Origin: Crocinitomicaceae bacterium
GTDB taxonomy: Bacteria; Bacteroidota; Bacteroidia; Flavobacteriales_D; Crocinitomicaceae
Assembly: GCA_002709305.1 (NCBI GenBank)
Contig: PAQM01000027.1
Coordinates: 1 to 64,000, forward strand
DNA length: 64,000 nt
Direction: 5' to 3'
Positions 28,522 through 38,382 of the stretch are shown here, piece after piece. A program made the position numbers and the translations under genes. The stretch's first letter is position 1. Each line of letters begins with the position of its first letter. The notes below the pieces were generated by a model, which was not told the origin of the DNA, searched no databases, and worked only from the letters and a program-made list of their open reading frames with translations.

Positions 28522-29022
28522 TTAATTTGGATCAACTAAAAATAAAGGTTGATCATATTCAACCGGAGTAGCATCATCAACCAATACCTTAACTATTTTA
28601 CCTTTAACTTCTGAATCAATCTCATTAAAAAGTTTCATAGCTTCAATTATACAAATCGTATCACCATCGCCTATATTATCCCCAACTGAAACAAAAGGTT
28701 CTTTATCTGGACCCGAAGAACGGTAAAAAGTTCCAATCATTGGAGATTTTATTGTTAAATATTTAGAATCCTCTTCTGGTTCATTAACCGATGGAGCATT
28801 TGTTTCAGCAACCTTAGGCTCTGGGATTGGAGAGCTTACTACAGGAGGAGTAATTATCTGAGGTTGAGGTGGTGCTTGAATATATAGTTCATTATCTTTT
28901 TTATCTTTCTTTTTACCTTCAGATTTAATTGTAATTTTAAAATCTTTTTGTTCAATCTCTACTTCACTAACTCCTGATTTAGCGACAAATTTGATTAAAT
29001 CTTGTACCTCTTTAATATTCAT
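28522..29022 (-). CDS. accB: Biotin carboxyl carrier protein
   Basis: A 166-residue protein with an N-terminal helical region, a Pro/Ala-rich linker (about 50-85) and the biotinyl domain at the C-terminus. The biotin acceptor Lys sits in IEAMKLFNEI near 130. It carries carboxybiotin between AccC and the carboxyltransferase. It lies between fabH and accC as in other Bacteroidota; 46 nt separate it from accC. Confidence 0.95.
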   Translation of the reverse strand: MNIKEVQDLIKFVAKSGVSEVEIEQKDFKITIKSEGKKKDKKDNELYIQAPPQPQIITPPVVSSPIPEPKVAETNAPSVNEPEEDSKYLTIKSPMIGTFYRSSGPDKEPFVSVGDNIGDGDTICIIEAMKLFNEIDSEVKGKIVKVLVDDATPVEYDQPLFLVDPN

Positions 29023-29059
29023 CTATTACTAATTTAAATTAATATAAAAATAATACTTT

Positions 29060-30049
29060 TTAAGTATTATAAAGCCATTTTATATATACTGCACCCCAAG
29101 TAAATCCTCCGCCAAAAGCAGACAATATTAATGTGTCTCCTTTTTTTAATTGCTTTTCATAATCCCAAAGACATAATGGTAATGTTCCTGCAGTAGTATT
29201 ACCATAATTTTGAATATTTATCATAACCTTATCTTTCGAAAGACCCATTCGATTTGCAGTAGCATCAATAATCCTTAAGTTTGCTTGATGAGGAACAAGC
29301 CAATCAACATCATCACTTGAAAGATTATTTCTTTCCATAATCTCAGCTGAAATTTCAGCCATGTTTGTTACAGCAAATTTAAATACTTGTTTCCCTTCTT
29401 GTTTGACAAAATGCATTCTCTTTTCAACAGTATCATATGATGCTGGATTTTTTGAACCACCAGCAGGTTGTAATAAGTGGTTCCTTCCTGAGCCATCAGA
29501 GCGAAGAATAAAATCTATTATACCTAAGCCCTCATTATTTGGCTCTAGCATAACCGCACCTGCACCATCACCAAAAATAACACATGTAGTTCTATCCTCA
29601 TAATCAATAATAGAGCTCATTTTATCTACGCCGACAACTATTACTTTTTTATATTTTCCAGTTTCAATAAATTGAGCACCAGTCGAGATTCCATAAATAA
29701 ATCCAGAACAAGCAGCGATTAAATCAAAACCCCATGCGTTTTTCATCCCTAGTTTATCACATAAGACATTTGCTGTGCTAGGGAATGGATAATCTGGTGT
29801 AACAGTAGCTAATATAACCAATTCAACATCCTCAGGATTAGTGTTTGTTTTTTTTAATAACCCTTCTACAGCATTAGCGGCCATATCTGAAGATGCACCA
29901 TTTTTCATGATACGCCTTTCTTTAATGCCCGTTCGTGTTGTAATCCACTCATCACTTGTATCAACAATTTTTGAGAGATCATGATTAGTCAGAATATCTT
30001 CTGGTAAAAACCCTTGAACTCCTGTTATTCCTGCAGTTATATTGGACAT
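29060..30049 (-). CDS. fabH: 3-oxoacyl-ACP synthase III
   Basis: A 329-residue condensing enzyme that joins acetyl-CoA (or branched starter) to malonyl-ACP to begin fatty-acid synthesis. The catalytic Cys is in [12 protein letters not shown] (about 112), His in VPHQANLRI and Asn in [11 protein letters not shown]. Length is family-typical. The starter specificity cannot be read from the sequence. Follows rpmF and precedes accB and accC, so ribosomal and lipid genes share the transcript. Confidence 0.96.
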   Translation of the reverse strand: MSNITAGITGVQGFLPEDILTNHDLSKIVDTSDEWITTRTGIKERRIMKNGASSDMAANAVEGLLKKTNTNPEDVELVILATVTPDYPFPSTANVLCDKLGMKNAWGFDLIAACSGFIYGISTGAQFIETGKYKKVIVVGVDKMSSIIDYEDRTTCVIFGDGAGAVMLEPNNEGLGIIDFILRSDGSGRNHLLQPAGGSKNPASYDTVEKRMHFVKQEGKQVFKFAVTNMAEISAEIMERNNLSSDDVDWLVPHQANLRIIDATANRMGLSKDKVMINIQNYGNTTAGTLPLCLWDYEKQLKKGDTLILSAFGGGFTWGAVYIKWLYNT

Positions 30050-30138
30050 AAAAAAGATTTGATACTTTATTCGAAGTAATTATAAAATATAATTGGTTTT
30101 CTGTAAAGAATTATGAAAAATAATAGATAAAGACATCT

Positions 30139-30330
30139 TTAAACTGCAACTTCCTTCTCCGCGACTACCTTACCCTTATAATACAATTTCCCCTCATGCC
30201 AATGAGCATGATGAAATAAATGTGGTTGGCCAGTTGTTGGACATGTCGCTATATTTTTGGCCTCTGCAGTAACATGAGTTCTTCTTTTATCACGTCGTGT
30301 CTTTGATATTTTGCGTTTTGGATGTGCCAT
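30139..30330 (-). CDS. rpmF: 50S ribosomal protein L32
   Basis: A 63-residue basic protein; the N-terminus [19 protein letters not shown] is characteristic of L32, and the C-terminal part lacks the zinc-binding Cys pairs apart from one Cys (ATCPTTG), so it looks like the zinc-independent (C-minus) type. It lies at the head of the fabH-accBC run. In many bacteria a DUF177 (YceD) gene precedes rpmF; none fits here because only 105 nt separate it from pdxA. Confidence 0.95.
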   Translation of the reverse strand: MAHPKRKISKTRRDKRRTHVTAEAKNIATCPTTGQPHLFHHAHWHEGKLYYKGKVVAEKEVAV

Positions 30331-30366
30331 TTTTGTTTTTTTACTATTTTATTTGCTTTCAATATT

Positions 30367-30414
30367 CCTCTCTAAATACAATTCAAAACACTTCAAAATG
30401 TAAGTAAAGAGAGG
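30367..30414 (-). promoter_or_regulatory. Possible stem-loop between pdxA and rpmF
   Basis: CCTCTCT (30367-30373) and AGAGAGG (30408-30414) can pair across 34 nt; TACA and TGTA just inside may extend the stem. It lies 37 nt before the rpmF start. It could be an L32 leader structure or a processing site. Whether it folds was not computed. Confidence 0.35.
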
Positions 30415-30435
30415 TAAATTTAATAATTTTATTTA

Positions 30436-31533
30436 TTACTTAGCTTTTTTATTTTTTTTATCTACTTGCAATTCTTGTTTTTGTAATTTATTTGAGTTTA
30501 TTTCTTTATTCAACTGCCTGTTTCTAAAAACATCAATTGCTGTATAAATAGCATTTCTCATTGAATTTCCAGAGGCTTTATCTTGACCAACAATATCATA
30601 GGCTGTGCCATGATCAGGAGATGTCCTTACAATTGGTAATCCTGCGGTAAAATTAACCCCTTCATGAAAAGAAATAGCTTTAAATGGGGCTAACCCTTGG
30701 TCATGATACATTGCTAAAATTCCATCATAATTTTTCCATATGTTAGAACCAAAAAATCCATCTGCTGGAAATGGGCCCATAGCTATAATACCCTCCTCTT
30801 TTACTTTTTCAATACTTGGAATTATTATATCTAATTCTTCTGAACCTATTTTCCCGCTTTCGCCAGAGTGAGGATTTAAACCTAAAACAGCAATCTTTGG
30901 TCTCAATATTCCAAAATCGGTAATTAAGGTTTTAGAGAAAGACTTTATTTTATTTTGAATTTTATCTGCTGTTAACTTTTGAGAAACCTCTTTTAAAGGA
31001 ATATGACTAGAAACAAGTCCAACACGTAAATCTGATTCAACCATCAACATTAGAGCATCTTCTTGACCCGACATATCAGCTAAATATTCTGTATGTCCAG
31101 GAAACTTAAACCCAAATTGATTCATCGCATCTTTTGATATAGGTGATGTAACAAGAACATCTATTTTGCCTTTAGCTAAATCACTAGTTGCTGCCTCAAG
31201 TGACTCAAAAGCTAATTTACCTGAATTAAATGTTGGTTTACCTAAATCAAACTTAAGTTCACCATCCCAAAGGTTTATAATGTTAACCTTTCTAGGTTTA
31301 ATATCATCAATAGAACTACAACTATGTAAAACAAACTCTTTTATTGAAATTCTTTTCTTATAAAAAGAAAACACTTTTGAAGAACCATATATTACTGGAG
31401 TAAAATCGAAAAGTAAACGATTATCATTTAACGATTTCATTATTACCTCAGGTCCTATGCCGTTTATATCTCCAATAGATATCCCTACACGAACAGGTTT
31501 GCTTGATGTGATTTCTTTATTTATTTTTTTCAT
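30436..31533 (-). CDS. pdxA: 4-hydroxythreonine-4-phosphate dehydrogenase
   Basis: A 365-residue NAD-dependent enzyme of the pyridoxal phosphate pathway. Motifs include VGISIGDINGIGPEVI at the N-terminus, VTSPISKDAMNQFGFKFPGHTE with a metal-ligand His, GLNPHSGESG and MYHDQGLAPFKA near the C-terminus. The C-terminal tail of about 25 residues is Lys/Gln-rich (KLQKQELQVDKKNKKAK), longer than usual. It sits between rplY and rpmF. Confidence 0.93.
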   Translation of the reverse strand: MKKINKEITSSKPVRVGISIGDINGIGPEVIMKSLNDNRLLFDFTPVIYGSSKVFSFYKKRISIKEFVLHSCSSIDDIKPRKVNIINLWDGELKFDLGKPTFNSGKLAFESLEAATSDLAKGKIDVLVTSPISKDAMNQFGFKFPGHTEYLADMSGQEDALMLMVESDLRVGLVSSHIPLKEVSQKLTADKIQNKIKSFSKTLITDFGILRPKIAVLGLNPHSGESGKIGSEELDIIIPSIEKVKEEGIIAMGPFPADGFFGSNIWKNYDGILAMYHDQGLAPFKAISFHEGVNFTAGLPIVRTSPDHGTAYDIVGQDKASGNSMRNAIYTAIDVFRNRQLNKEINSNKLQKQELQVDKKNKKAK

Positions 31534-31631
31534 TTTATTAAATCGCTAGAATTAATCTTTAGCTGAAATAAAAAAGAAAAAAAGAAGACATTGCAAAAAA
31601 TAATATCAGGAACTGTTTTATCAAACTATTT

Positions 31632-32297
31632 TCAATTTCCCTCTGCACCTTTTTCTTCAGATTTTTCTGCACTTTCTTCACTAGATGACTCGTCTTTAGT
31701 TTCTTCTCCACCTTCTTCACCACTTTCTTCTTCTAGTTCCACCTCTTCAATAATGTTTCTAGCTGTTTTAACAGCAATAACTACAGCATTTTCAGGAGCA
31801 TCTATTTTAATGGCCTGAAGATCCAATTCTGATACACGAATAGAATCTCCAATCTTAAGTAAAGAAATATCAACCATTATTTCTTCTGGAATATCGTTAG
31901 GTAGACCTACAACTTTTAACATTCTGTACGGTTGTCTTAATTTACCTCCATTCATAACTCCAATAGAGGAACCCTTTGTTCTTATTGGCAAATTAACTTT
32001 TACATCTTTTTGGTCATTTAATTCTAGAAAATCAATATGGACTGCTGTATCACGAACAGGATGCATTTGCTTATCTTGAATAATCGACATTACTTTTTTC
32101 CCTTCGATATCTAACTCTATGCGATATACATCTGGAGAGAATATTATTTTATGAATATCTACTGCTCTTACAGAAAAGTGAACTTGTTCACCAGATCCAT
32201 AAAGCACACAAGGAACTCTTCCTTCACGTCTTAGTGAAGAACTATCCTTTTTCCCTACGTTCTTTCTTAGTGAACCGCTCAATTGTGCCTTTTTCAT
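31632..32297 (-). CDS. rplY: 50S ribosomal protein L25/CTC family
   Basis: A 221-residue member of the long (CTC) form of L25, which binds 5S rRNA. The N-terminal L25 domain (about 1-95) and C-terminal beta domain (about 100-190) are followed by an acidic tail (EELEEESGEEGGEE and beyond). Starts MKKAQLSGSLRKNVGKKDS. It is downstream of prs by 32 nt, a frequent gene pair in Bacteroidota. Confidence 0.93.
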   Translation of the reverse strand: MKKAQLSGSLRKNVGKKDSSSLRREGRVPCVLYGSGEQVHFSVRAVDIHKIIFSPDVYRIELDIEGKKVMSIIQDKQMHPVRDTAVHIDFLELNDQKDVKVNLPIRTKGSSIGVMNGGKLRQPYRMLKVVGLPNDIPEEIMVDISLLKIGDSIRVSELDLQAIKIDAPENAVVIAVKTARNIIEEVELEEESGEEGGEETKDESSSEESAEKSEEKGAEGN

Positions 32298-32329
32298 TTT
32301 TATTTATTTAAGTTTATATTTTGTGTTTA

Positions 32330-33268
32330 TTATGAAATAATAAAATGCGAACTAATTGACTGATTATTAACCATCCTTTTCATAACGTCCGCAAATAAAT
32401 TTGCTACAGTTAAAACACGAATCTTATCGTGCTCTTCTGATAATTGAATTGTATCTGTTACTATTAATTCTAAAATTGAAGATTTTGTGATTCTTTCATA
32501 TGCTGGGCCTGATAAAACGGCATGTGTGCAAAATGCACGAACAGTATTCGCTCCTTTTTCCATAAATAAATCAGCTGCTTGTGTCAAAGTTCCCGCTGTA
32601 TCACACATATCATCTATAAGAATAACATCTTTACCTTCTACATCTCCAATCACAGTCATCTCAGCAACTTCATTAGGTTTTTTTCTCTGTTTATGACATA
32701 TCGCTAATCCAGTATTTAGTCTTTTAGCATATGCATTTGATCTTTTTGCACCTCCAGCATCTGGAGCAGCCATTATCAAGTTCCCATTATTTAATTTCTC
32801 AATCTCTGGATAAAATATTGTTGATCCATACAAATGATCAACAGGAACCTCAAAGAAGCCTTGAATTTGATCAGCGTGCAAATCCATTGTCATTATTCTA
32901 TCAATACCTGAGGCCATTAACATATTCGCAATTAACTTTGCACCAATTGCCACTCGAGGTTTATCTTTTCTATCTTGACGTGCAAAACCAAAATATGGTA
33001 TTACAACAATAATTTTTCTTGCAGAAGCACGTTTTGCAGCATCAACCATTAACAATAATTCCAATAAGTTATCTGCAGGGGGTATTGTGGATTGAACAAT
33101 AAATACATCCTGTCCTCTTACCGTTTCCTCAAATGAAGGCTGAAATTCCCCATCACTGAATTTAGTAAGCTTAACATCTCCTAAAGAAAGACCAAAAGAG
33201 GTAGCTATTTTCTTAGCCAAAACTTTAGAAGCACAACCTGAAAATATTTTAATTCCTGAAACAGACAT
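32330..33268 (-). CDS. prs: Ribose-phosphate pyrophosphokinase
   Basis: A 312-residue enzyme that makes PRPP from ribose 5-phosphate and ATP, feeding nucleotide, histidine and NAD synthesis. The catalytic flexible loop and PRPP loop are visible: FARQDRKDKPR, MDLHADQIQGFF, and VILIDDMCDTAGT. Length is typical. Promoter candidate TAACTTTG at 33293-33300. It heads a run prs-rplY-pdxA. Confidence 0.96.
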   Translation of the reverse strand: MSVSGIKIFSGCASKVLAKKIATSFGLSLGDVKLTKFSDGEFQPSFEETVRGQDVFIVQSTIPPADNLLELLLMVDAAKRASARKIIVVIPYFGFARQDRKDKPRVAIGAKLIANMLMASGIDRIMTMDLHADQIQGFFEVPVDHLYGSTIFYPEIEKLNNGNLIMAAPDAGGAKRSNAYAKRLNTGLAICHKQRKKPNEVAEMTVIGDVEGKDVILIDDMCDTAGTLTQAADLFMEKGANTVRAFCTHAVLSGPAYERITKSSILELIVTDTIQLSEEHDKIRVLTVANLFADVMKRMVNNQSISSHFIIS

Positions 33269-33292
33269 GTAATTAAAGACTAATTAGGGGCG

Positions 33293-33300
33293 CAAAGTTA
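33293..33300 (-). promoter_or_regulatory. Putative -7 promoter element (TAACTTTG) for prs
   Basis: Minus-strand TAACTTTG matches TAnnTTTG exactly, 25-32 nt upstream of the prs ATG. No clear TTTG was seen at the -33 spacing. Confidence 0.45.
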
Positions 33301-33365
33301 GTATAATTTTAATTATAATTAGTTCTTTAACCCCTTATTATTACTTTATTCAAATTATTGGGGTA

Positions 33366-33887
33366 TTAAACATCATTAATAATACTCATTTTTTGTAAAA
33401 AAAAATAACTCTCTTCTAAAGAAGGAACAAAGATGTCCATTATCCTATGAATAGGAAAATAGACTAATGATTTAGATTTAATACTATCTGCAATATATTC
33501 CCCTTTCGGATCAAATAATTCAGTAAAGTATATTAAAAACCCAAATAATAAAACAATTTTTAATATTGAAAACATAACACCTAAAATTCTATTTAATAAT
33601 CCTAATTGAACTAATGATATGAATTTTTGAAATACTATACCTGCAAAATAAACAGTAGAACCAGTGATTAAAAAAATAATAACAAAAGATATAATAGGTA
33701 AATAATCCAAACTTATTTCCAACCTTTCAATCAAAATTTCAATTAATGAATCTGAAAAATTAAAAGCAGTGTAAATAGCTATAAATAAGGATAAAAAAGT
33801 AAAGAGCTCTATGATAAAGCCCTTTTTAAAACCACGAAAAGCTGCTAAAATTATAGAAATAAAAAAAATAATATCAATAAAATTCAT
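33366..33887 (-). CDS. CvpA-family membrane protein
   Basis: A 173-residue inner-membrane protein with about four hydrophobic segments (near 3-20, 28-45, 60-85, 100-120). The start MNFIDIIFFISIILAAFRGFKKGFI is the CvpA/colicin V production family pattern. Its function is not established; it is linked to envelope homeostasis in some bacteria. It lies 12 nt downstream of the YceI-like lipoprotein gene. Confidence 0.85.
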   Translation of the reverse strand: MNFIDIIFFISIILAAFRGFKKGFIIELFTFLSLFIAIYTAFNFSDSLIEILIERLEISLDYLPIISFVIIFLITGSTVYFAGIVFQKFISLVQLGLLNRILGVMFSILKIVLLFGFLIYFTELFDPKGEYIADSIKSKSLVYFPIHRIMDIFVPSLEESYFFLQKMSIINDV

Positions 33888-33899
33888 TTATTAATAAAT

Positions 33900-34532
33900 T
33901 TAATCACAATCTGATTTTAACTTGGTTGTTAAAGATAATCTTACCTGAGGCCATAGTTTAGAAATTCCATCTTTACCAGTATGAACATCTCTACAAACAT
34001 TATTTAAAGCAATTATTCCAGACATAGCATTCCAAGATGAAACATCTACTATTGATGTAAATGAAAATATGTTTTCTGCTAAAGAATATTTTCCAATAAC
34101 ATCATATGATAAAAGATTCATCTTAATGTTGATTTTACATGTTCCATCATCATTAAGTGAAATAATTGAACCTTTAATAGTTGGAGTGTTTATTGTCTCA
34201 AAAAAATATTTAAGTATTTTCCCATTTCTTTCAAGATTATTCGTCTCAACAGAACTTGTATTAATTTCAAATGAGATTGATTCTATTACAGAAATAGGAT
34301 CATCAAACTTCTTACTCTTAACTTCTATTTCATTAAAACCGCCCAAAACACCTACTCTTTCAGATGTCTTATAAGCTTCCCAACTAAACTTTGTAGTGCC
34401 TTCATTGTAAGAATAAAAACAAGAAGAAGGTGACTCTAATTGTTTGATGTTAGATTTTTCAGAATCTGATTTACATGAACTTAAAAAAACAAGAAAGAAG
34501 ATGTTTAATAATATGATTATTTTATTCAGCAT
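33900..34532 (-). CDS. YceI-like lipoprotein
   Basis: A 210-residue protein; the ATG at 34532 is chosen over the TTG 12 nt upstream. A lipoprotein signal peptide ends VFLSSC (Cys about 20). The rest resembles a YceI lipocalin-like fold (TTKFSWEAYKTSERVGVLGGFNE, followed by SISFEINTSSVETNNLERNG), which in related proteins binds isoprenoid-type lipids. No catalytic site is known. TAACTTTG lies 10-17 nt upstream. Confidence 0.78.
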   Translation of the reverse strand: MLNKIIILLNIFFLVFLSSCKSDSEKSNIKQLESPSSCFYSYNEGTTKFSWEAYKTSERVGVLGGFNEIEVKSKKFDDPISVIESISFEINTSSVETNNLERNGKILKYFFETINTPTIKGSIISLNDDGTCKINIKMNLLSYDVIGKYSLAENIFSFTSIVDVSSWNAMSGIIALNNVCRDVHTGKDGISKLWPQVRLSLTTKLKSDCD

Positions 34533-34541
34533 TTTTTTCTT

Positions 34542-34549
34542 CAAAGTTA
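34542..34549 (-). promoter_or_regulatory. Putative -7 promoter element (TAACTTTG) before YceI-like gene
   Basis: Exact TAnnTTTG match on the minus strand, only 10 nt before the ATG at 34532, so the leader would be very short. No -33 TTTG found. Confidence 0.4.
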
Positions 34550-34585
34550 GAAATAAACTAGAATATATTTATATAAAATCTAAAT

Positions 34586-34963
34586 ATGAATATTTATTTT
34601 TGTCATATGGATTATGACGTTGAATTAAAATTTCAAGAAGTAAAAAAACAACTTGAAACAATCTTTGGAGAAGGTATGGATATTCAAAGCCTATTGTTTA
34701 TGGTTGGTGTAAATGAATTGGGTTTTGGTTATAAAAATTTCTCAAAAGCAGAAAAGACTAATCTTATTCATATTGCAATTTGTACATTACTAGAACCATA
34801 TGGATATTACCAATTTGAAGGACTCGATAAAGATAAATGGCCCCATTTTAAGCTCCTAAAAAAAATCCCTTACATTAACAGCAGGGAACAACAACATTTA
34901 ATAAAAGAAGCACTGACATCATATTTCCTTGAAAATAATTATGTTTCCCTCTCTTCTTCTTAA
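34586..34963 (+). CDS. Conserved-looking hypothetical protein next to rseP
   Basis: A 125-residue soluble protein with no signal peptide or membrane segment. It looks helical, with FQEVKKQLETIFGEGMDIQSLLFMVGVNELGFG in the first half and a KAEKTNLIHIAICTLLEPYGYY core. The order 34 nt upstream of rseP and the well-formed residue pattern suggest a conserved gene rather than chance. An internal ATG at 34607 is an alternative start. I do not recognise the family. Confidence 0.6.
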   Translation: MNIYFCHMDYDVELKFQEVKKQLETIFGEGMDIQSLLFMVGVNELGFGYKNFSKAEKTNLIHIAICTLLEPYGYYQFEGLDKDKWPHFKLLKKIPYINSREQQHLIKEALTSYFLENNYVSLSSS

Positions 34964-34997
34964 TAAAACAATATATTTGCAGGAATAAATTTTAAAT

Positions 34998-36329
34998 ATG
35001 GTTTTTTTAATTAAGGCTTGTCAATTATTATTATCACTTTCAATATTAGTCATTCTTCATGAATTTGGTCATTATATTGCCGCTCGACTTTTTAAAATTC
35101 GTGTAGAAAAGTTCTATCTATTTTTTAATCCTTGGTTCTCAATATTAAAAAAGAAAATTGGAAATACTGAGTGGGGCATTGGTTGGTTGCCTTTAGGAGG
35201 TTATGTCAAAATTTCAGGAATGATTGACGAATCAATGGATAAAGAACAAATGAGTAAACCACCTCAACCATGGGAGTTTAGATCAAAACCTGCATGGCAA
35301 AGACTAATTGTTATGATTGGTGGAGTCGTGGTTAATTTAATCCTCGGTATTTTGATATACATTTTTGTAGTTTTCTCATGGGGTGAAGAACAAGTGCAGA
35401 CAAAAAACTTAAACCATGGATTAAACATTCACCAATCATTAGCAAAATATAATATCAATAATGGAGACAATATTATTGCAATTAACAATAAGGAAGTCAA
35501 ACATATTAATGATATAAATAATGGGCTTCTTTTAAGAAACTATAGAGAATTAAGAGTAAAACACAAAAATGGCACAGTAGAATCTATTACTCTACCAGAT
35601 AATATAGATTATGAACTTTTTGAAGCAGGAGCTTTTCCTGTAGTTACTTTACAAAGTTACGCAATAGTTCAATCTGTTAATCCTGGAAGCATTGCTGAAA
35701 ATGCAGGCTTTGTAAAAGGAGATGAAATAAGAAAAATTAAACAAGAAACCGTGTACTATGGTGATATCCAACCTATATTACGTGAAAATGCGGGAAAAAC
35801 AATTACTGTAGATATCATACGTGATGGTCAAGAAATGACAATTAATACACCTGTCGGGTCTGATAGTTTAATTGGTTTTTCTTATAACATCGAAAGTTTT
35901 ATTGAAAAGGATAAAATTCAAACAGTATATTATAGCTTTTTGGGTAGTATTGGAAGAGGAATGAATCGTGGACTAAATACTCTTGGAGATTATGTAGCAC
36001 AATTAAAATTCTTATTTACAAAAAAAGGGGCAACTTCTTTAGGAGGATTTGGTGCAATAGGAAATTTGTTTCCTGCTCAATGGGATTGGCAAAAATTTTG
36101 GCTAAATACTGCGTTAATATCCATAATATTAGCTTTTATGAATATACTCCCTATTCCCGCGCTTGATGGTGGACATGTAGTATTCTTATTATATGAAATA
36201 ATAACAGGTAAAGAAGCTCCTCAAAAAATATTAGAATATGCTCAATATGTCGGTTTCTTCATACTAATAAGCCTATTAATTTATGCAAATGGTAATGATT
36301 TGTACCGCGCCATATTTGGAGGATTTTAA
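34998..36329 (+). CDS. rseP: RseP site-2 zinc metalloprotease
   Basis: A 443-residue inner-membrane intramembrane protease that cleaves anti-sigma factors and cleans signal peptides. The active-site HEFGH lies at 21-25 in the first membrane segment, LPLGGYVKISGM follows, one or two PDZ domains occupy about 110-290, and LDGGH (metal-ligand Asp) sits near 400 with the final membrane segments. All elements of the family are intact. It is preceded by a small unknown gene. Confidence 0.95.
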   Translation: MVFLIKACQLLLSLSILVILHEFGHYIAARLFKIRVEKFYLFFNPWFSILKKKIGNTEWGIGWLPLGGYVKISGMIDESMDKEQMSKPPQPWEFRSKPAWQRLIVMIGGVVVNLILGILIYIFVVFSWGEEQVQTKNLNHGLNIHQSLAKYNINNGDNIIAINNKEVKHINDINNGLLLRNYRELRVKHKNGTVESITLPDNIDYELFEAGAFPVVTLQSYAIVQSVNPGSIAENAGFVKGDEIRKIKQETVYYGDIQPILRENAGKTITVDIIRDGQEMTINTPVGSDSLIGFSYNIESFIEKDKIQTVYYSFLGSIGRGMNRGLNTLGDYVAQLKFLFTKKGATSLGGFGAIGNLFPAQWDWQKFWLNTALISIILAFMNILPIPALDGGHVVFLLYEIITGKEAPQKILEYAQYVGFFILISLLIYANGNDLYRAIFGGF

Positions 36330-36347
36330 TCCTCATTATTTCATTTT

Positions 36348-37277
36348 TTAATAATTTGTAATAAATTTTATATTCCTTTTTAAACCATCATATTTTGTCC
36401 TTTTAACTGCACTTTTCCTAAAAATTTCACGAAACACTTCTTCAGATATGTCTTCCCAATCAGCCTTTGACATCTTTACTAATTTGATGTGAGGATCAAA
36501 ATTTTCTTGATTATGAGGCTTTGAAAACCTATTCCAAGGACATACATCTTGACAAACATCACACCCAAAAATCCAATTATCCATTTTACCTTTAAACTCA
36601 CTTGGAATTTGACTCTTAAGTTCAATTGTCAAATATGAAATACATTTAGATGCATCTAATTTATATGATGTTAAAGCTTCTGTTGGACATGCATCAATAC
36701 ACTTTGTACATGACCCACAATAATCTTTTATAGGACCATCCTCTTCTAAATCAATATCTAAAATCAACTCTGCGATAAAAAAATACGAACCACTTTTTGG
36801 ATTTATAATATTAGTATTCTTACCCATCCATCCTAAGCCACTTCGCTTAGCCCATACCTTATCCATAACCGGTGCTGAATCAACAAAAACTCTTCCTCCA
36901 ACTTCTCCAATTTCTATATTAATAAACTCTAATAATTTTTTTAATTTTTTTTTTATTACAAAATGATAATCCTCACCATAAGCATATTTAGAAATCTTGA
37001 GACCATCATTATTCTCCTCTATATCCTCTTTAGGAAAATAATTCAACAATAATGAGATAATAGATTTAGCTCCATCAACTAAAAGACGAGGATCTAAGCG
37101 CTTATCAAAATGATTCTCCATATAAGCCATCTGACCATGATGTCTTTTTTTCAACCAATCTTCCAACTTTTTTGCTTCTTCTTCTAAGAAATCTGCCTTA
37201 GAAATTCCAGTATAAAAGAACCCTAATTCTTTTGCCTTCTCTTTAATCAATCTTGTATATTCAACTTTTTTATTCAA
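36348..37277 (-). CDS. queG: Epoxyqueuosine reductase QueG
   Basis: A 309-residue enzyme for the last step of queuosine synthesis in tRNA. The cobalamin-binding N-terminal domain is followed by two 4Fe-4S motifs, [12 protein letters not shown] and [12 protein letters not shown]. The catalytic Asp lies in [11 protein letters not shown]. The start is TTG at 37277, 9 nt after ruvB; no ATG occurs near. It is the last gene of the respiratory cluster's run. Confidence 0.93.
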   Translation of the reverse strand: MNKKVEYTRLIKEKAKELGFFYTGISKADFLEEEAKKLEDWLKKRHHGQMAYMENHFDKRLDPRLLVDGAKSIISLLLNYFPKEDIEENNDGLKISKYAYGEDYHFVIKKKLKKLLEFINIEIGEVGGRVFVDSAPVMDKVWAKRSGLGWMGKNTNIINPKSGSYFFIAELILDIDLEEDGPIKDYCGSCTKCIDACPTEALTSYKLDASKCISYLTIELKSQIPSEFKGKMDNWIFGCDVCQDVCPWNRFSKPHNQENFDPHIKLVKMSKADWEDISEEVFREIFRKSAVKRTKYDGLKRNIKFITNY

Positions 37278-37286
37278 AATAAGATA

Positions 37287-38327
37287 TTAGAACAAGTCAC
37301 CTTGAGTATTCTCTCTTTGCTTGCCTAAATGTTCATAAGCTTTTTCAGTGACCTTACGACCTCTTGGGGTTCGAAGTAAAAACCCTTCTTGAATTAAAAA
37401 TGGTTCATATACTTCTTCAATAGTCCCTGAATTTTCACCAATAGCTGTTGCAATTGTGGTCATCCCAACAGGACCACCTTTAAATTTATCTATCATAACA
37501 GATAATATCTTATTATCCATTTCATCTAATCCATTTTGATCTACATTTAATGCCTCAAGAGATATTTCAGTAATTTCTATTGTTATATTCCCATTTCCTT
37601 TAATTTGAGCGAAATCACGAACTCTACGAAGTAGAGCATTTGCAATACGAGGAGTCCCTCTACTTCGGCTAGCTATTTGATAAGATGCTTCTTTTGATAT
37701 AGGAATATCTAATAAATTGGCTGAACGACTAACAATTACTGTTAACATTTTAGAATTATAATATTCTAAACGTAAATTAATTCCAAATCTTGCTCTTAAC
37801 GGAGATGTAAGCAGGCCAGACCGAGTTGTTGCACCAATTAATGTAAATGGATTTAATGCAATTTGAACACTTCTAGCATTTGGTCCAGTATCAATTAGTA
37901 CGTCAATACTATAATCTTCCATTGCTGAATATAAATATTCTTCAACAACAGGACTAAGGCGATGAATTTCATCAATAAATAAGACATCTCCTGTTTGAAG
38001 ATTTGTAAGTAAACCTGCAAGGTCACCTGGTTTATCTAATACAGGTCCACTAGTAACCCTAAAACCAACGTTTAATTCATTGGCTATAATATGAGCTAAC
38101 GTTGTTTTACCGAGACCAGGTGGTCCATGCAATAAAATATGATCTAATGGTTCCTTTCTTAGTAAAGCAGCTTTAATAAATACTTGAAGATTATCTACAA
38201 TTTTTGATTGGCCTGTGAAATCTTTTAATCTTTCAGGTCTTAACACCTTGTCAAAATCGTTCTCACCCTTACTATCAGCTGCTTCCCTATAATCAAATGT
38301 GTCTTCCAAGTATTTGAATTTACTCAA
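37287..38327 (-). CDS. ruvB: Holliday junction branch migration ATPase RuvB
   Basis: A 346-residue AAA+ motor that with RuvA moves Holliday junctions. Walker A is [13 protein letters not shown], Walker B LFIDEIHR, sensor elements IGATTRSG and the C-terminal DNA-binding winged helix [19 protein letters not shown]. Start is TTG; the ATG codon next available lies well inside the protein. It follows ctaD with 55 nt between and precedes queG by 9 nt. Confidence 0.95.
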   Translation of the reverse strand: MSKFKYLEDTFDYREAADSKGENDFDKVLRPERLKDFTGQSKIVDNLQVFIKAALLRKEPLDHILLHGPPGLGKTTLAHIIANELNVGFRVTSGPVLDKPGDLAGLLTNLQTGDVLFIDEIHRLSPVVEEYLYSAMEDYSIDVLIDTGPNARSVQIALNPFTLIGATTRSGLLTSPLRARFGINLRLEYYNSKMLTVIVSRSANLLDIPISKEASYQIASRSRGTPRIANALLRRVRDFAQIKGNGNITIEITEISLEALNVDQNGLDEMDNKILSVMIDKFKGGPVGMTTIATAIGENSGTIEEVYEPFLIQEGFLLRTPRGRKVTEKAYEHLGKQRENTQGDLF

Positions 38328-38382
38328 AAATACAAAAAGACCTTTGTCAAATCAAAGGATATTTTAAATTTTCAAATATTAT

